Below, piece after piece: positions 1 to 22,496 of a stretch of DNA of 64,000 bases. The stretch is taken from positions 186,001 to 250,000 of the forward strand of contig NC_133300.1 of NCBI RefSeq assembly GCF_005239225.2, given 5' to 3'. How positions within the stretch are numbered: the first letter of the stretch is position 1; every line of letters begins with the position of its first letter. Position numbers and translations under genes: made by a program. The notes beneath the pieces were generated by a model that saw only the letters and a list, made by a program, of their open reading frames with translations, ran no database searches and was not told the DNA's origin. The stretch is from Populus alba (taxonomy: Eukaryota; Streptophyta; Magnoliopsida; Malpighiales; Salicaceae).

Positions 1-1041
1 GTTTTCAGCATTCAGGTGAAACTGTTTCTAGAAATTTCAACGAGGTTCTTCGTTCTGTGTGCTTGCTAGCAGCTGATTTAATCAGACCAGTCGATCCAGA
101 ATTCACGACAACACCATTGGAAATTGAAATGAATCCCAGATACATGCCCTATTTCAAGGTAAGCAATATTTAGTACAAGTTGTTAAATATTTCAAAAGAT
201 TACAATCAAATATTCACGTGCAATTAAATTGATTCGGAAAAATTGTTTTTTGTATGTAGAATTGTATTGGAGCGATTGATGGAACACATGTACGTGCATG
301 TGTTTCACAAGAAAATCAAATACCTTTTATTGGTAGAAAAGGTATACCGACACAAAATATAATGGCAGCCTGTAGCTTTGACATGCAATTTATATTTGTT
401 TGGGCTGGGTGGGAAGGTAGTGCTCACGATACAAGAATTTTTTATGAGGCGATTGGAAATACAAACATACAATTTCCACGACCACCAGAAGGTATATATA
501 AAAAAAAGTTGTGCTTGTTGTTCAACTGGTGTAATTTGTTTTAATATGAAGTATTTTGTAAGCGTTAATCAATTTTAAAATTTATGCAGGGAAGTATTAT
601 CTCGTTGATTCGGGATATCCGAATGAGTACGGTTACTTGGGTCCATATAGAGGGGAAAGATATCATCTTCCTGAATTTCGTCGACGAGGACAACCACGGA
701 GTCGGGAGGAACTATTTAACCGAGTCCATTCATCATTACGATGTGTAATCGAACGTACATTTGGAGTTTGGAAGAAAAGATGGCGAATCTTGCAAACCAT
801 GCCTGAGTTTCCATACAAATCACAGGTTAAAATTGTTGTCGCATCAATGGCGCTACACAACTATATTCGACGGAAGTCGGCCCAAGATGTTGCATTCAAC
901 AAGTTTGATAGCCATCCTGATTTCGTTCCTCAAGATATTTTTCCCGATGTCGCTCCACAATCACAAACAAGTGGACACCAGAGGCCGTCGCGTATGGATT
1001 ATATTCGTGATGGCATTGCAAATAGTTTGATGGGACAATAA
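1..1041 (+). CDS. PIF/Harbinger transposase (HARBI1-like nuclease), 3' part
   Basis: This is a DDE-type transposase of the PIF/Harbinger superfamily, which cuts and pastes its element at TTA/TAA targets. The window edge removes its N-terminus. Readable exons are about 1-158, 260-491 and 590-1041, with GT..AG borders and continuous phase. The first exon reads QHSGETVSRNF, the usual helical segment ahead of the nuclease core. The acidic triad is visible as IDGTH (first Asp), VDSGY (second Asp) and IERTFG (Glu), so the C-terminal catalytic core looks intact in this copy. The usual partner Myb/trihelix ORF is not present to the right and could lie beyond the left edge. Activity cannot be judged without the 5' end. 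Confidence 0.88.
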
Positions 1042-1184
1042 TCTTTTCTGTAATAACAAAGCACGCTTCTATTATTGTCGGTATTTATGTGGAAAAAATG
1101 TTTTATTTCCTCTTAACACAATGAATTATTTTATTAATGTCATTTTTTTTTTAATTTTTTTTATTTAGTCATTTTTTGTACAAA

Positions 1185-1358
1185 AGCAACCGCAACCACA
1201 GTTTTAACCAAACATGTTTTGTACCGCAATAAAGTCAAACCACACTTTTAACCAAACACTCAAATCTTTAAACAAACCACAGGAAAAGTGATTTTTAAAA
1301 AAAGTGCTTTTTTTCAACCGCAACCACAACAATTACAGCAAAAACAAACACACTCTTA
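1185..1358 (-). repeat. Right terminal region of the Harbinger element, with TTA target site
   Basis: About 145 bp after the transposase stop lies a stretch rich in CAACCGCAACCACA and TTTTAACCAAACA motifs. It ends in ...AACACACTC at 1355, followed by TTA at 1356-1358. Read on the minus strand, it starts TTA-GAGTGTGTTTG, as expected for a PIF/Harbinger terminal inverted repeat next to its target duplication. Related ends occur near 22497-23180 and 44262. The matching left end lies outside the window. Confidence 0.6.
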
Positions 1359-2587
1359 ATAGTTGCGGTTTTAAATATTTTTAAAAAATATATACATTAA
1401 AAATAATGCCATGTCTTCTGTAAATAAATAAATGGATTGCTGAGAGGGGACCACGCAGCAAGTCCACTAGAGAGAGTCGATGTTTCCATATGATTTAAAG
1501 TTACAAATTTGTGACTATGGACTGTTGTATTTTATTATTGCTAACAGTAGCATTCATGTCATATGTAAAAAAATAAAATAAAAACATGTTATTGATAAGT
1601 GATGTAATGAGAATATTCATTATTGCTAACGTTTAGTAATGTGAGGGGAGACTTGATAAGGTTTCCTTTTAGTTCTTGCGTAATTTCTTTAAAAATTATT
1701 TTAGCTTCTATATTTTATTTTCATTTACAAATTGGTCTTTATTTGATTTTCTTTTATTGTTGTTTCTTATGAAATCTATAGTTTAGTCCTTGTAATAAAG
1801 AGGTTCTTAGAATTAGATCCCTAAATAATTACTCTAAATCATGAAATAGTTCATTTTATTAGCGAAATATTTATTTTCAGTATTGTATTTTATAATTAAA
1901 TTTTTTATATTAGGTTATATACCAATCCTATGAATTTATAAGAAGGATTTTATTAAAAAAAACAAGATAGGTTGGAGGGAATGATGTAACCTTTGATGAA
2001 AAAGATGGATAAATTGAGTAATGAAATGATTAGTAAACATGATGTTTCTAATCATAATGAAAAAAAAATTAAAAGATCTATTAAATGATCTTGATGATTT
2101 AAATCGTAATTTGAGTAGCATAAAACTTAAAATCTCATTATTTTAAGAAAAGGATAATCCAAAAGTTTATTTGAATTGAAAAGTCTATTAATAATACTAA
2201 TAATACATTTTTCTTTGAAAATTAGATTTAATTTTTTTTTATTATTCTTAAATTTTATGCATAGGTTTTGAACATGATTTATCATATTTAAGGGTTTTTC
2301 TAGCTTTGAATCACAAATAAAATATGAGCATACTATTTTGATATTTTTTTTTTTCTAACTTGTTTTAATAATCATAAGATATTTTAAAAAAAATATAAAA
2401 AATTATTCAGATAAACAAGATACATGTGAATAAAAAAAATTATATGAACTGAATATTATCGATTTGAAAGGAGGGCTCAAAATTTTGAGAACATGGGCTG
2501 TGAAATAAATTGAGACTTACAGCTAATAAAGATGGGCTTGTCATATCAAATGGTTGTATGAGTCCAGGACCCCTTCCTGTTTCGTTG
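1359..2587. other. AT-rich intergenic DNA
   Basis: No supported gene was found. The stretch is dominated by A/T runs and short degenerate ORFs without codon-like structure. The only notable junction is near 2588, where similarity to the downstream reductase gene begins abruptly. Confidence 0.5.
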
Positions 2588-3215
<628 letters not shown>

Positions 3216-4502
3216 TCACAGAGTATGTGCGTGACCACTGGAAAATTCATATTTTTCTCTCTTTTCTGCTTTTTTATTCAACTGTTACTGCGCCTCTCCA
3301 ATTTTCGACTTCAAGTTTATGCCCGGCAAAAAGAAAATAAGAAAGAAAATTGCCCTCACGTTTTATAGTCCAAAATTACTATTCTGCATATCTGTCAGAT
3401 TTTATATAGTCAAGAAATTGAATCTTCCAGGTAAAGAGGTGATGGTAAACCAATCTAAAAATCATCTCATATCATATAGGATCACAGTATTATATTATCT
3501 CATATTCTGTACATCTTAGGGTAATGATCATATGAATGTGTTCACATGCTTTCAAATATCAATCAATGGAGCCAACAAGAGGTAAATAAAAAATCTCTAT
3601 TTGAATTGCAAATTCATAGACTGGTTTAATATTAATTTAATAGAATATATACTTTATTAACTTATTTTCTGAATTCAAATTTCAAATTAAAATTAATAAT
3701 TTATTAAAAATATAAAAATAAACAAGCCAAGGCAGTATAAATAGAAGTGATGAGATAAGCATCGAAAAGCTAACAGCGTGGCTGAAGACTCTTCCATTTA
3801 CAAGTACTGAGCATGTGGACATGACAGAGCTGGAAAGATGAGTATAAAGAGGGCGACCTCTCAGCAAAACTTCGGTCGGCTAATCCTATTTGCTTTTTAT
3901 TTTAAAAAAATTTTAAAAAATTATTTATTTTGTTTTAAATTAATAATTTTTAGTATTTTTTAGATTATTTTAATGCGTTAATATTAAAAATAATTTTTTT
4001 TATTTTTTTTTCAACTTTAAACAAGTTAAAAAACATATATTTTTCTAAAATTTATATTAGACAAATAAACAATACAACTTATCTAAAAAAAAAACATATT
4101 AGAGATACTAATTCTTTACACAATAAGTCTATTTTCTTAAATTTCAAGGTTAATTATGTTTTTTAATAATTAAAATATTAGATGGCAATTCTTATTTTTT
4201 TTTTACAAATAAAAAAATAAAAATTTATCATCCTTTCTTATATTATTATCAACTATTTCTATATAGGAGAATAGTCGATATGATATCGCACACGTGTGAG
4301 AATATGCATTATAATAATCTCGATACAAATAGTTTAAAAGTATGATAACATATAAAATTAATGAATATTTTTAGTGTTTTTGTTTAATAATGAGGTCATG
4401 ACTGACATGTGGCTGCTTCGCAGCTCATATCAGTAGATAACAAGTCTCTTTTCATTAGTTTCAAGATAGATTAACAGGATTTGATTAGAGTTGCTATTAT
4501 CA
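3216..4502. other. Intergenic region upstream of the first intact reductase gene
   Basis: AT-rich DNA with long A/T runs, especially 3890-4250, and no supported ORF. It holds the promoter of the gene starting at 4503, but I see no convincing TATA box within 100 bp of the ATG. Confidence 0.45.
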
Positions 4503-6400
<1,898 letters not shown>

Positions 6401-6950
6401 CAAGCCAACCTAATTGTAGCGTTCTCATGGACCATTGAGAATCGTATGCATCCTCTTTCTCTTACAAGTTAAATGTAATCAATAATGTGGTTGGACTTTT
6501 TTATATATTTAGACACAACTCGGCTTGACGGGTTTACCCAGAAATTGATCAATATAGGTTTGTTCTAAGCTGGGTTTATTTGTGAACTAGGTCGGGATTT
6601 GATGAAAAAAGACATCAAACATAGGTAGAGTGCCATATATTTAGACGCTCAATTTTTTAAAATAGTGTAAATTATATAATTTAAATCCTTTTAAAATACC
6701 GTAACCATTGTGCAAAATGCTCTGAAAATGTTTTTAAGCCAGCCACCAGTTTTCCATCTCCATTGAATGGTATGGCAACCACGTTTTAGAACACAGAGAT
6801 ATTCAAATTTAAACCACCTCAAAATAGAGAGACTAAAATGCAACTTAAACTTCAAATCTCTCTGCCAACTGCATTCAGTATTCACATATGGCAAGTTGTC
6901 TATGCAAGTCAACTGTTAAAACACGATGCTTCTCTGTCTTCTGTCACTGA
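6401..6950. other. Intergenic region after the first reductase gene
   Basis: The first roughly 100 bp are the likely 3' UTR. The rest is non-coding and AT-rich. No promoter or gene is supported. Confidence 0.4.
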
Positions 6951-7950
6951 GAATGAAGCAACAGTGAACAATGCAGAGGTCCCAGAAGGTTACTAATGGA
7001 GTTTTTGTCAAGATTCTCTTCTGCTCGTGTGATCCTTGCATGGGAAACTGAATGAGAAACCTCCAAGGCTCAAAAACACCTCTCTTTAAGCATGGTATGG
7101 CCAGTTAAGTTCGCACTCATTGGAGTTTTGTTTCTTTCTTTCCCCTTTTAGAATTTTTGAAGTAAAGATTGAATCTTTTTCTCATTTCTTGCAAAAAAAA
7201 TTGTAATTAAGGTTTTTTGAAAGTGTTTTTGTTAGATGTGGTTGTTTTCTAAGATCTTGTTTCTCATCTTTCCAAGAGGAATTTAGAGGAAGGTACTGGC
7301 AAAAGATCAAAGTTCATTGTAAGACATTGTCTTGCACTAATTCCACTAAGATATTCTAGTTCAAGCATGGACTACACAATATCTGGATTTGATATTCTGA
7401 AGAAACTAAGCAATATTCAAGGGGAGGGAGTGCAGGAAGGAACAGGAAATCTAACATTAAGCAATGAAGAGTGATGGTGAAGTAGTGAGCAACAATGGAG
7501 AGTGATCTTTAAAGACTATGTGGTTGGTCATCTTAAAGATAAGACATGAATGTGACAACTAGGTACCATAAAACTCGAGGTCCCAGAACCAGAATGTAAG
7601 AATGGGATTCTTGTAAAGAATTTTATGAGTTTTATCTCTGTTTCTATTGCCTTTCAAGTAAGAATTTGGATTCTGTACGCCGTTTTGTGACATGGGATTA
7701 ATTTTAATGCTACTTTGAAGTGAAGCTATCAGATTCTTATGCAAGTCTTGTGTCAAATTACAGGACTGAAATGGCCAAGAGTCAAGAAGGTGGTAATTTT
7801 AAAGAGTCTAGATGAATTCATGTTGTAGAAGGATGCTTGAAATCATGCAAATGCAGCCTACGGGTGGGCGAGGAGTTGCTAAAGGATTGGATTCAAGACA
7901 TACAAATTTCAAGAACAATATAGTCTTATTACAGAAACACAGACACTAAT
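6951..7950 (+). pseudogene. Scattered decayed reductase exons
   Basis: Three remnants of reductase exons 1 and 2 are recognisable. Bases 6975-7072 resemble the end of exon 1 (VFVKILF.SCDPCMGN, with a stop). Bases 7467-7620 resemble a B-type exon 1 start (GEVVSN, then VIFKDYVVG), broken by stops and frame changes. Bases 7855-7925 resemble exon 2 (GRGVAKGLDSRHTNF) and then end. From about 7620 the sequence is shared with 20590 onward. No product is possible. The fragments show that the array once held more reductase copies than the four intact ones. Confidence 0.7.
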
Positions 7951-8114
7951 CGCAATTCATGTCCAAGATGGGCCTTAATCTATTCTTAAGGTTCTGTTTA
8001 TGAAATTCAGAACACTGTTTTGAGATAACAAATAGGTTTGAAAAAATAATTCCTTATTTTCTTTTCGACAATTTTCAAAATCAAATTATTGTGCTTGGAG
8101 ATTGGTAAATTGAA

Positions 8115-9124
8115 ATTTATTCAGCAGCAAGCGCTGAACCAAATGCTGGAGTAGACATTGAAGTCCTTGCATCATCATCTGGACTGTTAGCACCAGGAGC
8201 AGTTGTACTAAACAGAGTGGAACCAAATGTTGAAGAAAGAGTTGAACCAAATGCTGGAGTGGACGAATAGTTTGCACCAAAGACTGGGGCTTCATCACCA
8301 AACATTGCAGGAGTTGAACCGAATGCTGTCTTAGACGAAGTATTTGCAGCACCTTGTGCTGTCCCAAACAGAAACCTGGGAGGGCCACAGCTTCGCTTAC
8401 AGCAGAAACGTCCATATTCCTTGCAGCACGAGCATGGGAAAGTCGTTTTGCGTCTTGGACAAGAATCAGAATGCCCGAGGTGCAGACAATAGGAGCATCT
8501 AGACGTGGGCTGCCATTAATACTCAACCTTTTGATCATAGCTGTAGCCCTTGTCATCCTCAATGGTGACTGAATCAGGTAACATCTTCTCAAAATCCACT
8601 TCGACACAAACTCTTGCGAAGCGCAATGTCTCTCTTGATGCTGTTACTGTATCAGCAAACAATGGTCTGCCCACCAGACTTGCAATCTTACTAAGTGCCT
8701 CAGGAGACCACAGATGCAACCTCAGATTCGGTAACTTAATCCAAATCGGTGCTGACTTCAACTCTTTGATTTCCAAGCTCATATCACGACTCCATGGCTT
8801 TAAAATAAAAGGTCTACTACCATCATAAAACCTCGGACCCTCACTCAATGCCAACTCCTTGCCACGAGCAGATTCAAAATCCAAGACAAAGACTCCTGAC
8901 CCTTGAGAATATACCTTAACATTCCCATATTTTCTCCACTCCGAGTCGATTAGATTGTTGATAAACTTGTTGAAAGAAGGTGGACCGAAGGTTGAATCAT
9001 GGCCAAGAAAATAAGCAACCACAGCGTTTTCCCATCTTTTAAAATCCGACGCAACATCCTCTTCATTAACTTTAGCCAATTCCTTTCCATTCTTGGCCAC
9101 AGGTTCTACGAACTTCAATTCCAT
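8115..9124 (-). pseudogene. DUF4283 / zinc-knuckle / FG-repeat chimeric protein gene, copy 1 (one stop codon)
   Basis: Read from the ATG at 9124, the frame gives a DUF4283 domain (WENAVVAYFLGHDSTFG, PIWIKLPNLRLHLWSPEAL, RVCVEVDFEKMLPDSV), as in ORF1/Gag-like proteins of plant LINE retroelements. A TAA at 8516-8518 follows, where the second copy has GAA. In the same frame beyond the stop come a CX2CX4HX4C zinc knuckle (CSYCLHLGHSDSC), a cysteine-rich patch, and an FG-repeat tail (LFGT, AFGS, MFGD, VFGA, several AFGS) ending at about 8116. So one frame joins a nucleic-acid-binding module to nucleoporin-like FG repeats, interrupted by one nonsense codon. No reverse transcriptase lies nearby. Two DUF4283 genes in matching positions show it was duplicated with the reductase array. 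Confidence 0.7.
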
Positions 9125-14749
<5,625 letters not shown>

Positions 14750-15175
14750 CATTTTTAACACCTGCATTTTACTTCGATCATGTTCATTGCGTGTTTGTCG
14801 AAGCAGTATTCCTATTGCCATGTGTTATATATTCCTAAACATTCACAATACTTGCATCTGGGAGGTTTTCGTTCACACTCAACACCTACTCTATAGAAAC
14901 TATGCTCATCTTCAACAAGAACATCAGATGGTAACTCCGAATGACCGTTCACTTGGACACAAATTCTTGGAAATTGAAGTCTTTCCACTTGAAGGAGTTA
15001 ATAATTTTTTCAGTGAACGAAGGCTTTCCAATCACACTTGCTATCGGAGCAAGAGCCTGAGGAGAAGGCCACAAATGCATATTCAAGTCGCTTAATTTGA
15101 TCCAAGTAGGCAGAGAATATTGCTTTCTCAAACTCAGATGAGTTTTCCAAGGCTTCAAAATGATTGATAGGTTTC
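14750..15175 (-). pseudogene. DUF4283 fragment downstream of the first B-type reductase
   Basis: On the minus strand, 14949-15158 reads TWIKLSDLNMHLW, then ALAPIASVIGKPSFTEKI, a DUF4283 core. After a frameshift the adjoining bases 14870-14950 read VQVNGHSELPSDVLVEDEHS. It differs from the FG-bearing gene and matches the fragment at about 27370-27600. Both ends are missing. The plus-strand bases just after 14750 are also the likely 3' UTR of the reductase. About 110 bp present in the second unit (27195-27310) are absent here. Confidence 0.6.
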
Positions 15176-17697
15176 ACTTCAAAAAAACCAAGGAGCTTGG
15201 TCTAAAACTCGCTGCCTGCTTTCTAAAGTTTCAAAAACAAAGTTAAAAAGCCCCGGATTCTAGTGAATGTATCTCAAGTGTAAATTTAAAATATTTACAT
15301 AAATATTTTAATGTAAATTTAATGTAACTTGATATTATAGTTGTGGGTATTTTTTAAAAAATATTTTTTATTTTATAACAAGCTATGGTTGTTGTTTTTG
15401 CATCGATTAATTGTAGGTATTTTTCGCGCATTAGATAAAACCAGGTTAAGTCAATTCTAAAATTTAAAAAAAATATATATTGTTTTAGTTTATTAAAATT
15501 TATTTTGAAAAAAAAAACTTAAATAATGTAATTTTAGAATAAACCATGTCAACCTGCCAACTTATAAGTTGATCCTTTCAAATATCACACACACGAGTCT
15601 TTGACACTTCTTATTACTATAAAGTATATAAAACTAAAAAGGATGGGTAAATATTGTGGAATTCTTATGCACTTCTTAGTAATTCATTTCAGTCCTTGAA
15701 TTTTAGACTTTTAAATCCTAATTTAAAGCCAATTGCTTTAGATTTTCTAGTCAAAGGTAAAATTGGAAGAAAATGAGCCATAATAATAATAATAATAAAA
15801 ACATTAAACATAGATAGCGTGCCATAAATTTCAAGAAAATTATATTTAGATCCTTAAACTTTCAAAATAACACAAGTTATACAATTTAGATCCCTTGAAA
15901 TTTAAAAAATTCAATTTTGGTACTAAAGTTTATTTATATTATTTTTCAATCTTTAATTAAAGAGAGGAGGGAGAGAAGGGTTGTTGAATTCTAGTGATAA
16001 AATAAAAAAACATCGTTCAAGCCATTTCTGACCACCAAAACAGGTTTTTTTGTGTTTACGAGTTCCATGAGATGAGAGGGGTTTAATGGTAGTTTTTTGG
16101 TTTCTCAATATTTAATGAAAAGATAGATCTACGCCAAGAAAGATAAATCTAAACCAGTTTAATTATGAGTTTTTAGATCCTTTTTTGGGTGTTTTGAGTT
16201 GATGGTTTGGGTTGTGAGTGTTTCAAGAATGTTAGTAAGGTGTTTTTTTTTTTTTTTTTTTGTTAAAATGGCTTAAAATTGGGTTTTTTTCCCACAAGAA
16301 ATGCTCCCCTAACTTTCTGAGCATCATTATGGTGACCAGAAACTAGGCTTGTAGGCAACACTTCGTTTATGTATTTTATTAAAAAAAAAAAAGGGTGGAT
16401 TACACGTTGTCTGTCCCTTTATAATTTTTTTTTAAATGGGTGAGCGGGCTTAGGCTTGAAGGCCCACCTATATGCTAGGGCTTTTCCTTGCAATGCCTAC
16501 GCGCCTAGGCTATTTTTTGGTTAGTTTTTTAATATCGCTCATCTATGATTTTTTTTTATTTGCTTATTTAACTTTTTTTTGGATAAATATTTTTATAAAA
16601 TTATGTTGTATGTGTTTAATTTTTGAAGTGATTTTTTTATTCATCTATAATTTTCTTGTTTTTATCTTTTGTATAGATGAATTTTATTTATGAAAATAAA
16701 AATTATTTATTTTCAGATAATATTTATAATATATGTAATCTTGCATATTATGTTTTTTCTTTTATTTTATTCAAATAATTTAATGTTTGTGTCTATTTTT
16801 ATTATTGTTTGATTGAATAAAAAAATATTTTAATTAGATAAATTTAGCAAACACAACCAAGTAAATATCTCATCTTGCAAGATTAAATATCTTGATTTAT
16901 ATTTATCTCTTAATTTTTTAATTTTTATTTTTAATTTATTAACATACATAATTCTTAATTTATTTTATTACATGTATGTATAAATTTTTTTTTATTTGCA
17001 CTTAAAAAATTTAGTTATAAAAATAAATAAAAAATCTATATATATATATATATATATAATTTTTTTATAAAAAATAAAAATATCAAACCCGAGGCTAAAT
17101 GCATTTCCATAACTAGATATATATATGTTGTAAATTGCCATAATTGAACAAACAATTAAAAGGGAAAGAAAAGAGAAGAGAGAAAAGGGTTATTATTTTG
17201 GTTTGGGCATAACCCAACAAAGAAAACAAAAGAAATCTAACACTCGTATAAAAGCACAGCAAGTTATAATCTAAAATTATTAGCTAGACAAACCCAAATT
17301 AATCCTCCATGGAAGGGGGAAAGGCCTGTATAAGTCGATAGAACCCAACATATAATAGACCTTGAACACTAAAACTGGCCATGATCGATATAGTGTAATG
17401 GACTTTGCTCTAATGGTTTATGATCACTCTCGTGACCTTGTCCCCAATTGCTTAATCTTTGACACCAAGCCAATATTTCTCTATCAATCCACTTGACTCC
17501 TAGCCAAAATTTAAGCCACGTATCTAAAAAATGGCATGTGTTCTTAGATTGTACGACATTCATGATGTTGAAAGCTGCTGACACTTTTTCTTCATGTATG
17601 ATTGGTTTAGTCAAGTTGCTATAACATGGCAGGCTCTCTTTCTTGTCTGGTTTCCAAGATCGAGCAGTAGCTGAAGTTGTCTTTAATATTGTCAGCC
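15176..17697. other. AT-rich spacer between the two array units
   Basis: No supported gene. There are long A/T tracts, a poly-T run near 16243-16261 and a (TA)n microsatellite at about 17038-17058. A TATAAAAG motif at 17247-17254 lies about 450 bp upstream of the next reductase ATG and could be its TATA box only if a long leader or 5' intron exists. Confidence 0.45.
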
Positions 17698-19436
<1,739 letters not shown>

Positions 19437-19861
19437 AATTTCTGTATTATAGGTTCAGTTGTGGACCGCTAGAACAGTTTGGTCTGTTATAAGTTAGTCT
19501 TTTCTTCCCTGTACTTCAGAGGGTCCAAGATACGAAGTCATTCGAAGTTAATGGTGTCGTCATCAAGGTTATCTCTCATTCATTTTGGTATCTTTTATGT
19601 TTTGAAGTTGTCCTTCAAGTCTAGTACATGCTGTTGGATGATTTTAACAGACTTCTGTTGTGAAGGTAATTTCCTCATTTTGTGTTTTTAACACAAGAAT
19701 CCTGCCCATCATGTTGTTTCCCTCGATGATCTTCTTAAATGCAGGCCAACAGGTTCCTTTCTTGAGCTGGGATGAGGACATCATGAGTAGGTACAAAATG
19801 CAGCATTTACCCTGATGTGACAAAGCCTGCTTATCAGAACTTGACATTATATTGGCAGATA
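19437..19861. other. 3' UTR and short spacer
   Basis: Non-coding sequence following the second A-type reductase. I see no gene or clear repeat. It ends where decayed reductase exon 1 similarity begins. Confidence 0.4.
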
Positions 19862-20445
<584 letters not shown>

Positions 20446-20589
20446 TTTTTTTATTCTTCTTTTTCGTCTGAATTGCATCTTTGTTAAGGTTAGGTTACTG
20501 TAGTGCTACTAAAATACATACATGGCTGGCAAGTGTGAACTGCAGTTTCCCTTTTGATATGATACTGTGCTAGAAAACTTGCAAAATGT

Positions 20590-20965
20590 GACATCTCTGT
20601 TTCTATTGCCTTTCAAGTAAAAATTTGGATTCTGTACGCCGTTTTGTGACATGGGATTGATTTTAACGCTACATTGAAGTGAAACTATCGGATTCTTATG
20701 CAAGTCGTGTGTCAAATTACAGGACTGAAATGGCTAAGAGTCAAGAAGGTGGTAATTTTAAAGAGTCTAGATGAATTCATGTTGTAGAATGATTGGGTTT
20801 CTTACGTGTTTTTGTGTAGTTACTGAATTAATTGGTGACGACACTTGGATGCTTGAAATCATGCAAATGCAGCCTACTGGTGGGCGAGGAGTTGCTAAAG
20901 GATTGGATTCAAGACATACAAATTTCAAGAACAACATAGTCTTATTACAGAAACATAGACACTAA
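20590..20965 (+). pseudogene. Second copy of the decayed reductase exon 2 block
   Basis: Bases 20590-20965 match 7620-7950 of the first unit, including the scrap reading GRGVAKGLDSRHTNF at about 20876-20930. There is a roughly 70 bp additional piece here (about 20787-20857). No product is possible. It marks the left part of the duplicated block that leads into the DUF4283 gene. Confidence 0.65.
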
Positions 20966-21046
20966 TCGCAATTCATGACCACGATTGGTTCAGTTTATGA
21001 AATTCAGAACACTGTTTTGAGATAATAAATAGGTTTCAAAATCAAA

Positions 21047-22006
21047 TTATTGTGCTTGGAGATTGGTAAATTGAAATATGCGCTGGAGTAGACTAACAAG
21101 TCCTTGCATCATCCTCTGGACTGGTAGCACCAGGAGCAGTAGTACTAAGCAGAGTGGAACCAAATTTTGAAGCAGTAGTTGAACCAAATGCTGGAGTGGA
21201 CGAAAAGTTTGCACCAAACACCGGGGCTTCATCACCGGACATTGCAGGAGTTGAACCGAATGCTGTCGTAGACGAAGAATTTGCAGCACCGTGTGCTGTC
21301 CCAAACAGAACGGGCACGGGAAAATCGTTTTGCGTCTTGGACAAGAATCAGAATGCCCAAGGTGCAGACAATAGGAGCATCTAGATGTGGGCTGCCATTC
21401 ATACTCAACCTTTTGATCATAGCTGTAGCCCTTGTCATCCTCAATGGTGACTGAATCAGGTAACATCTTCTCAAAATCCACTTCGACACAAACCCTTGCA
21501 AAGCATAACGTCTCTCTTGATGCTGTCACTGTATCAGCAAACAAAGGTCTGCCCACCAGACTTGCAATCTTACCAAGTGCCTCAGGAGACCACAGATGCA
21601 ACCTCAGATTCGGTAACTTAATCCAAATCGGTGCAGACTTCAACTCTTTGATTTCCAAGCTCATATCACGACTCCATGGCTTTAAAATAAAAGGTTTACT
21701 ACCATCATAAAACCTTGGACCCTCACTCAATGCCAACTCCTTGCCACGAGCAGATTCAAAATCCAAGACAAAGACTCCTGACCCTTTAGAATATACCTTA
21801 ACATTCCCATATTTTCTCCACTCCGAGTCGATTAAATTGTTGATAAACTTGCCGAAAGAAGGTGGTCCGAAGGTTGAATCATGGCCAGGAAAATAAGCAA
21901 CCACAGCGTTTTCCCATCTTTTAAACTCCGACGCAACATCCTCTTCATTAACGAGGGCCAATTCCTTTCCATTCTTGGCCACAGGTTCTACGAACTTCAA
22001 CTCCAT
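21047..22006 (-). pseudogene. DUF4283 / zinc-knuckle gene, copy 2 (FG tail out of frame)
   Basis: The ATG at 22006 opens a 319-codon frame: DUF4283 domain (about residues 20-200), then the zinc knuckle CSYCLHLGHSDSC and RRKTIFPCPF. Here the GAA codon replaces the stop seen in copy 1, so domain and knuckle are joined. After the knuckle a deletion relative to copy 1 shifts the frame. The FG-repeat tail (LFGT, AFGS, VFGA, AFGS, KFGS) is now read in another frame (21093-21344), while the open frame continues as a leucine/glutamine-rich string with no domain. The gene could still make a DUF4283-knuckle protein. Its origin is probably LINE ORF1-like; function is unknown. Scored as a damaged gene because the ancestral tail is lost. 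Confidence 0.65.
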
Positions 22007-22496
22007 CCTCCTATGCAATCTGAATATTCAAGTAGCGTTGGAAAATAGAAAGGCTAGACGAAAGTGGGATCTGGAATCAAAGATGTGCTCCCTACCATGC
22101 ACGCACATGTATATATAGCCGGTAGGTGTTGGCGGGTAGGAAAACCAAGTACAAAGCCTAAGCTCAACGCTAACTAATCAGAAGTACAAAGACAAAGCCT
22201 CAGTTTAACGCAAACGAGTGGAGGTGGAAACGCGGAACATGGAGGGGGGATGATGGGAAGCATCGAGTGAAGTGCATGTGATGACCATACTCTATCTTAG
22301 AACAAATAAATAAATAAATTATTACTTGATATTCATTCGACTTTGTCTCACACCTGTTTGATGACGTAGCGCGTGTTTTTAAAATATATTAATTTAAATT
22401 TATTTTAAATATCACCGCATTACAATTATAAAATACAATTAAAATAATATTAATTTAATAATTCTATAAAGGTAAAGCAATTTTAAAAAACACTTA
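22007..22496. other. Spacer upstream of the second DUF4283 copy
   Basis: Shares similarity with the first unit to about 22357, including an (AAAT)n-like run at about 22303-22318, then becomes unique AT-rich DNA. It may hold the promoter of the minus-strand gene. No other gene is supported. Confidence 0.4.

Noticed and set aside
3682..3867. 61-codon minus-strand ORF with TATAAATA nearby
   Set aside because: No similarity and no coding signature; the TATA-like motif is expected by chance in this AT-rich stretch.
16472..16693. 73-codon hydrophobic plus-strand ORF
   Set aside because: Phe/Leu/Ile-rich translation of T-rich low-complexity DNA, a composition artefact.
17369..17614. 81-codon minus-strand ORF upstream of the second A-type reductase
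   Set aside because: No family resemblance, no counterpart in the first unit, and it overlaps the likely promoter.
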